12,967 bases of DNA. It comes from Fragilaria radians (lineage: Eukaryota; Bacillariophyta; Fragilariophyceae; Fragilariales; Fragilariaceae). Position 1 is the first letter of the stretch. Each line of letters opens with the position of its first letter. The position numbers and the translations under genes are program-made. The notes beneath the pieces are model-generated. The model did not search any database. It was not told the origin of the DNA and was given only the letters and a program-made list of their open reading frames with translations. The stretch is taken from contig CAAAJI010000200.1 of assembly GCA_900642245.1 (NCBI GenBank), positions 59,750 through 72,716 on the forward strand. The letters are read 5' to 3'. Shown here one piece after another: positions 7,229 to 12,967 of this stretch.

Positions 7229-7441
7229 GCATGTTCCTCCTTCATTAGTCATCAAAGACGGGCTAGGAAGCCATCTCGGATCCTAGTTGCTAAAAAGCTA
7301 TTTAATGGGACTACTATTGATATGGCTTTTTATGCTTTTATAACTTGGACTACCAGAAGTTGGGCAATGTTACCTGCTACTACACAAGGAATGCATCTCA
7401 CTGCGTTTGATACATCTTTGCAATCACCCAACATTTTGTAA
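7229..7441 (+). other. Unidentified open frame of 70 codons, basic N-terminus
   Basis: Open from after TAG (7226-7228) to TAA (7439-7441) on the + strand. It reads SHQRRARKPSRILVAKKLFN, then GTTIDMAFYAFITWTTRSWA and MLPATTQGMHLTAFDTSL. The only ATGs are internal. The composition is protein-like (a basic cluster, then mixed hydrophobic sequence), but I cannot assign a family. It is perhaps a transposable-element fragment within the expanded spacer between A and B. Confidence 0.25.
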
Positions 7442-7757
7442 TCCTAGCTTATAGAGCTTGAGTTGATAATAATTGGAAGCAACTGAATCTTGAGAAGATT
7501 AATCATAGAAATGAAAAATACTCACTTGTTGCGAAGTATATTTTAAGTGGAAACAAAGTGTACAGAAACTTTTTTCATTGCTTCCCAATATCCCTGCCTT
7601 TATTTACATGATGACTGAGTAATTTAGTACGTATATGAAATAGCAAGATATTTTAAAGAGGAATCTAAATTGATATGCAAAGTTGAGGTAAGCCTTCTAA
7701 TAAAATAGCAGACAGGTAACAAGGAGAATTAAATGATGATGAACACATAATATGTAT
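7442..7757. other. 3' flank of gene B, no gene
   Basis: AT-rich, stops in all frames. Next to the stop codon of B it is faintly similar to the 3' flank of B' (TATGTATCTAATAGTC versus TTCTGTACCTAATAATC). Confidence 0.35.
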
Positions 7758-9386
7758 CTAATAGTCTTTGTTTCTTTTGCACATTTTTCTTGTTGTGCTT
7801 GCAACATTGTTAAAGCTTAGTCCATTGCATTGAATTACTTTTGTTCCATGAGTACAAAGGGCAAATTTTAGAAAGCAACGTGTGCGAGACCTTGCAGATG
7901 GGGCCCTGTTTACATAGATGAATCTTTCTGGATTTGGTGCTATCGTAAACTCCACAAGAGTCCGCGGGGGTGAATATGCTTGAAACAAAGCTTGATTCTT
8001 TGTACACTTGTAGGTAAACGTTGGAATGCTGACAGGGTACAAGGCACGTTTGTTATCTTGATGTATATGAGACCCTACAGCAGCCATGTCCAAAAAGTTA
8101 CTTTCTGGAGAAATCTTTCCAGTTCAGAAAATGGGTGGTAAACTTGACTTTGTATTTATCAGGGTTATATAAGTAGTAGGACATGCTGCTTCAAAGTATA
8201 CCTTCCACACACTGAAATGTCTCTCTGTATCATCAGCAACAAACATCTTGAGTTGATTGTTGCCAGCACAACATTCAATACTTCCAAGACTTATACAATT
8301 TGGTCTCTCTATACTTCCTATTGTAGTGAGCATCATCAGCTGCTCATTTGCTGGGATTTGAATGTATCCACTATTCTGAAGGATTTGATCACCATAATTA
8401 GAATACGCAAACTCAAGAAAATATCTCGTCATTCTCAAACTCTCATTCCGTCCTATCATGTAGAGTTGTCTCGAAAGTGGATTGTATGCATTTGAAGCAA
8501 CGCTTGTTTCATTTCGGATAATGAAATTACCTTCATTGTTCTTAATGGCAACAGTGCTTAATCTATCTTGTTTGGTGATAAAACTAGGATATCCGACATA
8601 CCCTATGGCAGCGTTGTTATTCCGAACAAAATTTGCTATTTCTTCATCTTTGTCAAATTGATAAATAGGACGAGACAAGGGCGGAAATGATGGAGTGCTT
8701 TGAGAAATATTTCTCATGATTGTATCCTGGAAGAAAGTGTAATAACTCGTGTTTGCCTTTGAAATACCAGTTGGGATCCAAGATCGACTGCAGAGCCTAT
8801 GTAATCTACTCCAACGTCTTTCTTCAAGGGAACCTATTCCCTTTGATAAAGATGTATTGGACCATCCTGATGCTTGAAGCTTTGTTATTGTACTATCAGA
8901 GAAAATCCATAGAAGTTGATCTTGTGTTAATCCACCTCCCAAACGGTTAATGCAGTCCCTTGCAATACCCAATCGATTCACAATCACAGATATACTATCT
9001 ATAGCAACCTGAACCTGAATAAAGCTGCGTAAAGTGCCATCATCGAAACCAGTGCAGGCGTATTTCCCAGATGAATCAGAAGCTTTAAAAATAGTGCGAT
9101 CTGACATTATAATATGGGTGGAATTGCAGAGCAATTCACTCGAAACATCGCCTCGTTCTTCCGTAATAATAATATTATTCTTGGTTGATAAAAGTCCTCC
9201 ATTGGGAGGATCGACTAGAACCTGCCAACCACGTTGTGATCCATATGCTCTTGCCCAAGCAATCGCAAGGGGCTTTACAGCTACCGAACCAGTCATTCGA
9301 AATCCTTCTTTTCCGCACAGAGCGGATACAGTTTGAAGGGAAATCGATAGGATTGTCAAGAGAAATAAAGAGCAAGACTGAGCCAT
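7758..9386 (-). pseudogene. Gene B: secreted PBP-like protein interrupted by one in-frame TGA
   Basis: Homologous throughout to gene A but a distinct type. The start at 9386 gives signal peptide MAQSCSLFLLTILSISLQTV with cleavage SA|LCGKEG, matching the mature start of A. An upstream in-frame ATG at 9473 would put 29 residues before the signal, so I prefer 9386. The PBP-like features are GLTQDQLLWIFSD, ANTSYYTFF in the ligand-loop position, AAIGYVGYPSF, and NPLSRQLYM followed by TRYFLEFAYSNYGDQIL. TGA at 8124-8126 ends the protein after SSLPPIF, at 420 aa. The frame continues without shift for a further 121 codons to TAG, reading FLDMAAVGSHIHQDNKRALY, YKCTKN and RSRTRCFLKFALC, clearly the A-type C-terminal region. 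The TGA aligns with CGA (Arg458 of A; CGA in A' too). B lacks the Cys-containing insertion of A at 380-388. It is either a recent pseudogene or a gene for a truncated secreted protein. Confidence 0.8.
8124..8126 (-). other. Premature TGA codon in gene B
   Basis: TGA followed by ACT GGA on the coding strand. TGA is a true terminator in this locus (gene A ends in it), so re-assignment is unlikely. The context lacks the CTA that favours readthrough. A single C-to-T change from CGA explains it. Confidence 0.8.
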
Positions 9387-10290
9387 GATGGATGGTAAGA
9401 AATATACGACTAATAGCTTTCTGTCGGTAATCTTCTTCTGTGCAAAATCGTGAACGGAAGACCAAATCTTCACAAAAGTTTATTTACAATCATGCTCAGC
9501 AGGAAATGACCATACATTGATCCAGTTGCAGTATTTATTATTTTAGAGGAATATTTATGGCTTGATGATAAATCATAGTTATTCCTCAAGGTTATTCCTC
9601 AAGGTTAATGCTCAACAATAAGAAAGTGAAGTCATTCAAAATATTATTGCATAGTTTACAATTTATGTTATAAATCAATATAGTGCAGTGCTTGTTCACC
9701 TCGTAGCGTAACTAAACTTAGAATGGAGACATTTGAATATTTTCAAAGTAACGCTGTTCACAAAATGTTTAGCTCTCAAATAAGTTAGCGAAAACACTTG
9801 TAATGTACAAAAATAAATGCCTTGCGATGATAAGATTGTTCTCATAGTATCAAGCTGAGTTTCACCATCATCAATTCTGGTCACTAGCATTTGCATAATT
9901 GTACGTAGCTTTAAACTAAACGTATTGGATTCAAACCTTATGTGGAGGACCCAGAAAAAGACATTTATTCAATTGTTGTTTGATGTATTCATGTATTAGG
10001 ACAATCTTCGATCAAGCAATCATGTGGCCAAAAGAGTATAAGTAATGTCCGTGATTGTATGTAGTATTTGGGCAAGAACTATTCAAGCGATACTGTGTCT
10101 AGAAAACTAAAATTAATGACAGCGAGTATTCAAATAATTGGAAAAGAATATTTCGGGCAAGAATGTGGCCAGAAGATTTAAAGGGAGGTAAATGAGCTTA
10201 ATTCACTTTTATCTGCGAAGAAGGTCTTTCAGCAAAGTTCTTCGCTAATGATTTTTTTCAAAAGTATCATCCTTTTCTGATGAAGGTGAA
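9387..10290. other. Intergenic between B and A'
   Basis: About 900 bases holding the B promoter and the far 3' flank of A'. No supported gene: a 66-codon - strand frame at 9696-9896 shows no recognisable features. The upstream region of B lacks the AAACCCTAA box and the 21-base block seen before A and A'. Confidence 0.45.
9578..9608. repeat. 13-base tandem repeat GTTATTCCTCAAG x2 plus GTTA
   Basis: Two exact adjacent copies (9578-9590, 9591-9603) followed by a partial third. It lies about 190 bases upstream of the chosen start of gene B. Probably slippage; any regulatory role is unsupported. Confidence 0.7.
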
Positions 10291-10384
10291 GTATGCAATT
10301 TGTAAGGAATCGAAATATATACAATACATTAAATCTTAATAGGGAGTAATCAAGGGGAATGTTGGGTCTCAAGTTAATATTTGC
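10291..10384 (-). other. 3' flank of gene A', homologous to that of gene A
   Basis: It carries the same blocks as the A flank (TATG.AATT.GTA.GGAAT near 10291, TTAAATCTT near 10328, TTGGGTCTCAAGTT at 10362-10375) but more compactly, lacking the extra 85 and 40 bases present beside A. It marks one edge of the duplicated segment. Confidence 0.6.
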
Positions 10385-12142
10385 TTAGTTCTCACTTTGA
10401 TCATTTCGTTTGCACATAGCTTGCATGGTGGTTCCAAGTCCATTTTGCTTCAGCCCATTACATTGCATCACTTGGCTTCCATACGTGCAAAGAATAAATT
10501 GTAGGAAACAACGAGTACGAGAACGTACAGCAGGAGCAGCATTGGTGTATATGTATCGTTTGGGCTGTGGTGCTATGATAAATTCAAGTAGTGTCCGGGG
10601 TGGAGAGTAGGCAAGATAGTTCTTGAGATTCTTAGTGCATTTGTAGGAATAGGATAATCGAGTTACTGGATACAATGTTTTTCGATTATTTTGGTGAATA
10701 TGAGATCCGACCGCAGCAATATCCAAAGAATCCTTTTCACGTCCCACCTTGCATGCTCGAAAAATTGAAGATTGAGATTGTTGACTATTGATTAAATTGA
10801 TTTGAGTGTAGGGACATGCTGCCTCAAAGTAAATCTTCCAAATACGGAAATGCTCCTCCGTACTCTTCGTCACAAAAATATTGATATTATCTACTCCTGT
10901 ACAACATTGGATGCTGGTTAGGCCAATACAATCTCCTGCATTTAAACCAGGCCTTCCATTTTCAAAACAATCTGGATTTTCTGTTTCAAAGCATTCTTTA
11001 TAGGTACTTCCGATCCGAGCGAACATTTTGAATCGCTCAAGCTTTGGGATTGGTGAATATCCTGTCGATTGGAGGATATTATCCCCCATATTGGAATAAC
11101 AAAACTCCACAAAGTATCTTGTTTCAGTCAAGCTATTGGTGTATAAGCTCATAAAAAGTACTCTAGAGAGTGGTTTGTATACGTTGGACGTCATGGTTAT
11201 CGTATTTGGTAGCACGAAATTACCCTGTGGATTTTCGATTGCAACGAGTCGTAGAGTGTTATTCCTGGTAAAATATTTTGAATAGGGCATATACCCAATG
11301 GATGTTTCGTCATTTTCAATCCAATTACGAATATCTTGCGCTGTTCGAAAACTGTAGGAGGGGCGATCTGTACTTTGCCTGATTTTGGTACTTCTTGGAA
11401 TGGTTAAATTTTTCATAATAGCATCTTGAAAGAAACGGAAACATTCGGTGTTTGGATATGGACTTGCGATAGTAATCCAAGAAGAACTGCAGCTACTATT
11501 CAGTCTACTCCAACGTCGTTCATCGAAAGAACCAGTCCCATTTAATAAGGATTCATTGGACCATCCCATTGCTTGAAGTTGTGACACGGTGTTATTGGAA
11601 AAAATCCATCTCAGTTGATCTTGAGTTAAGCCACCGCCAAGTATATTAATACAATCATTTGCGAGGCCTGTTGTCTTAACTATGATAGCTATTTTATCTG
11701 TCGCGATTTCTATTTGAATGTACTTCCGCGATGTTGTAATATTGTTGTTGTTGTTTGTGTCTGATTTTACTGTGCAGTCGTAATTTGTATAATCGTTCTT
11801 GTGCATCGGATTGTTGGTTAAAATCATATCAAATGTAGTAACATTGTATTTACGACATGGCAAAGTGTTAAAAATGTCGCGTCGTCCTTCCGTAAGGATA
11901 GTAATTTTACGTTCCGTAGTCAAAAATCCTTCATTGTCAACAGATGTTGTGTTTGCCACGACTACTCCCCATCCACATTGTTTTCCATATGCACTGGCCC
12001 AAGCAACAGCGATAGCCTTTAATGAAGTTGATGTTAAAATACGAAAGCCTTCTCTTCCACATTGAGCAGATGTGACATGAATTAGAACCCAAATGATGAT
12101 CCATGCAAGGACACCACCGCCGCAGTGGGAACAACTCCACAT
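10385..12142 (-). CDS. Gene A': secreted PBP-like (PstS-like) domain protein with Cys-rich C-terminal region, 585 aa
   Basis: Close paralogue of gene A; about four residues in five agree by eye. The signal peptide core WIIIWVLIHVTSA is cleaved before QCGREG. An in-frame ATG at 12169 adds MQKRRVSSI, but the equivalent upstream DNA of A is shifted by a small indel, so only MWSCSH at 12142 is shared and it is taken as the start. PBP-like landmarks are ILTSTSLKAIAVAWASAYGK, FDMILTNNPMHK, IQIEIATDKIAIIVK, GLTQDQLRWIFSN, TSIGYMPYSKYF and VYKPLSRVLFMSL. The ligand-loop position reads PNTECFRFF, adding one Cys. The unrecognised C-terminal region is complete, including KECFETENPDCFEN, GDCIG, QCCTGV, RACKVG, KCTKN, RCFLQFILC and MCKRN. 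An Asn run (DTNNNNNITT), encoded by a TTG-type triplet repeat at 11742-11753, is longer than in A and accounts for part of the length difference. Intronless, stop TAA; probably functional. Confidence 0.85.
   Translation of the reverse strand: MWSCSHCGGGVLAWIIIWVLIHVTSAQCGREGFRILTSTSLKAIAVAWASAYGKQCGWGVVVANTTSVDNEGFLTTERKITILTEGRRDIFNTLPCRKYNVTTFDMILTNNPMHKNDYTNYDCTVKSDTNNNNNITTSRKYIQIEIATDKIAIIVKTTGLANDCINILGGGLTQDQLRWIFSNNTVSQLQAMGWSNESLLNGTGSFDERRWSRLNSSCSSSWITIASPYPNTECFRFFQDAIMKNLTIPRSTKIRQSTDRPSYSFRTAQDIRNWIENDETSIGYMPYSKYFTRNNTLRLVAIENPQGNFVLPNTITMTSNVYKPLSRVLFMSLYTNSLTETRYFVEFCYSNMGDNILQSTGYSPIPKLERFKMFARIGSTYKECFETENPDCFENGRPGLNAGDCIGLTSIQCCTGVDNINIFVTKSTEEHFRIWKIYFEAACPYTQINLINSQQSQSSIFRACKVGREKDSLDIAAVGSHIHQNNRKTLYPVTRLSYSYKCTKNLKNYLAYSPPRTLLEFIIAPQPKRYIYTNAAPAVRSRTRCFLQFILCTYGSQVMQCNGLKQNGLGTTMQAMCKRNDQSEN
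11742..11753 (-). repeat. Triplet repeat (TTG)x4 on + strand coding Asn (AAC) run
   Basis: Encodes the Asn-rich loop of A' (SDTNNNNN). Gene A has only two Asn there. A length-variable codon repeat in a presumed surface loop between two PBP strands. Confidence 0.6.
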
Positions 12143-12400
12143 AATACTGGAAACCCGCCTTTTCTGCATTTTTGTGTTTTATAACCAAAGTCAAAAACCC
12201 TAATCCTTATGAGCTATAATTTCCAAACTATTGTTCACAAGTGAACCTTAGTTTCCTCTTTGAACCTGATTACATTGAGTGAATGCTGGTCAGCTGATGT
12301 GTTGCAAGTTTGTTTGATGTTTGTAGATTCTCTGTAATGCTGATTTAGTCCGTACCATCAAGATTTCATTAGTGGATTTTAAAAGTGATATCATTTGTCT
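12143..12400 (-). promoter_or_regulatory. Upstream region of gene A', conserved with that of A
   Basis: Contains AAACCCGCC next to the start, AAACCCTAATCCT (12195-12207) with TATGAGCT after it, the 21-base block (12273-12293), TTTGTAGATTCTCTGTA, TGATTTAG and CATCAAGATTTCATTAGTGGA, in the same order as upstream of gene A. Conservation of separate blocks within diverged sequence suggests shared promoter or 5'-UTR elements. Confidence 0.55.
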
Positions 12401-12768
12401 ATTTGCCTAAAATCATTTTAAACTTGAGGTCATTGTACATTTCTAGTGTATTGCATTTTCAATATTGCTGAACTAGAATTTGTTCATAGGTATAATTTTC
12501 TTGAATTTTTTCATGTCCTTCATCAATGGAGTCAATTTGGAGAGTAAAAATAAAGATTGGTATTCACAAAACAAAAATGAAGCTCTACAATATTGTTTAA
12601 TGTATCAATACAGGAAGTTTTCTAACTCTTAGAAGTACATTAAACACTGAAGACGAAATGGTAGATGGATATAGCTTAATATGTTCAGGCTTCAAGGCTA
12701 TGAAATGCTTGACATTGCTATTATTTTACACAATCATGGAAGCTACCTATCAGTGCAATATTCTGTAC
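12401..12768. other. Intergenic between A' and B', no gene
   Basis: About 370 AT-rich bases. A 68-codon + strand frame (12658-12864) runs into B' antisense and is a shadow. The whole A'-B' gap is about 630 bases against about 2.2 kb for A-B; no transposon-like reading was found here. Confidence 0.45.
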
Positions 12769-12967
12769 CTAATAATCAATGTTTCGTTTGCACATTTGGC
12801 TGGTTGTGACAGAAACGTCATTGAAGCTCAATCCATTGCATTGAATTACCTGCGTACCAAGTGAGCATAGGGCAAACTTGAGGAAACAACGGGTACGAGA
12901 TCTTGCCGATGAAGCCCTATTTGTATAGAGAAATCTTTCGGGGTTAGGTGCCATTGTAAATTCTAGT
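12769..12967 (-). CDS. Gene B': C-terminal fragment of a fourth PBP-like protein, cut by the window edge
   Basis: The open frame runs off the right edge and ends in TAG at 12769-12771. It reads LEFTMAPNPERFLYTN, then RSRTRCFLKFALC, QVIQCNGLSFNDV and MCKRNIDY. Of the last 61 residues, 48 equal gene B and only about 34 equal gene A, and it shares B's short ending (KRN.DY) rather than the (Q)(G/S)EN ending of A and A'. It is therefore the second B-type gene. The PBP-like domain, signal peptide and start lie beyond the window, so completeness cannot be judged. The apparent ATG at 12954 is an internal Met. Confidence 0.8.
   Translation of the reverse strand, partial: LEFTMAPNPERFLYTNRASSARSRTRCFLKFALCSLGTQVIQCNGLSFNDVSVTTSQMCKRNIDY

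Noticed and set aside
8093..8126. A spliced intron removing the TGA in gene B
   Set aside because: The frame is identical on both sides, the alignment to A is gap-free across the TGA, and A and A' have no intron there. A point change is simpler.
8124..8126. TGA decoded as selenocysteine or a re-assigned sense codon
   Set aside because: It aligns with arginine, not cysteine, and gene A terminates with TGA in the same locus. No SECIS-like element was evident by eye.
8217..8495. Several + strand frames (8217-8495, 8720-8950, 9034-9336, 9185-9388) over gene B
   Set aside because: Antisense shadows of the gene B coding sequence with no recognisable protein features.
12143..12169. Longer start of gene A' adding MQKRRVSSI
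   Set aside because: The corresponding DNA before gene A is offset by an indel and encodes unrelated residues, so the extension is not conserved and would put a basic stretch ahead of the shared signal peptide.
3830..12967. Annotating the four genes as phosphate ABC transporter subunits
   Set aside because: Only the PBP fold is supported. The ligand loop has diverged, a large unknown domain is attached, and no transporter partners are nearby.

Overview
The window looks like a piece of a nuclear genome from a photosynthetic stramenopile, most probably a diatom. It is AT-rich and has long intergenic stretches. It carries decayed Ty1/copia retroelement fragments (gag and RT/RNase H, of the style common in diatom genomes) and a decayed Mutator-like (MULE) transposase. 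The host genes are intronless and encode secreted proteins with a periplasmic-binding-protein (PstS-like) fold, a family I associate with diatoms and oomycetes. The lineage call is inference from family resemblance, because no rRNA or other marker gene is present.

Layout: bases 1-700 hold a frameshifted MULE transposase on the + strand. Bases 886-1137 hold an unrecognised 83-codon frame on the - strand. Bases about 1700-2571 hold a decayed copia gag on the - strand, with a possibly related open frame at 2745-2990. Bases 3000-3829 are non-coding with small inverted repeats. From 3830 to the right edge there is a tandem array of four related genes, all on the - strand: A (3830-5575, intact, 581 aa), B (7758-9386, interrupted by one in-frame TGA), A' (10385-12142, intact, 585 aa) and B' (12769 to the edge, C-terminal part only). 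A decayed copia RT/RNase H fragment sits between A and B.

The most informative observation is that the four copies alternate in type. A and A' resemble each other closely, including their 5' and 3' flanks, and B and B' resemble each other in the part that can be compared. This points to duplication of a two-gene unit rather than of one gene. Each protein has a signal peptide, many cysteines and N-glycosylation sequons, a PBP-like domain of about 330 residues, and a cysteine-rich C-terminal region of about 210 residues that I do not recognise. The A/A' flanks share a 21-base identical block and a telo-box-like AAACCCTAATCCT upstream of the start codon, so the two copies probably share promoter or 5'-UTR elements.

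B has a single CGA-to-TGA change at a conserved arginine codon. Everything downstream stays in frame and stays similar to B'. B is therefore either a young pseudogene or makes a truncated protein. No RNA gene, CRISPR array or bacterial-style operon was seen.
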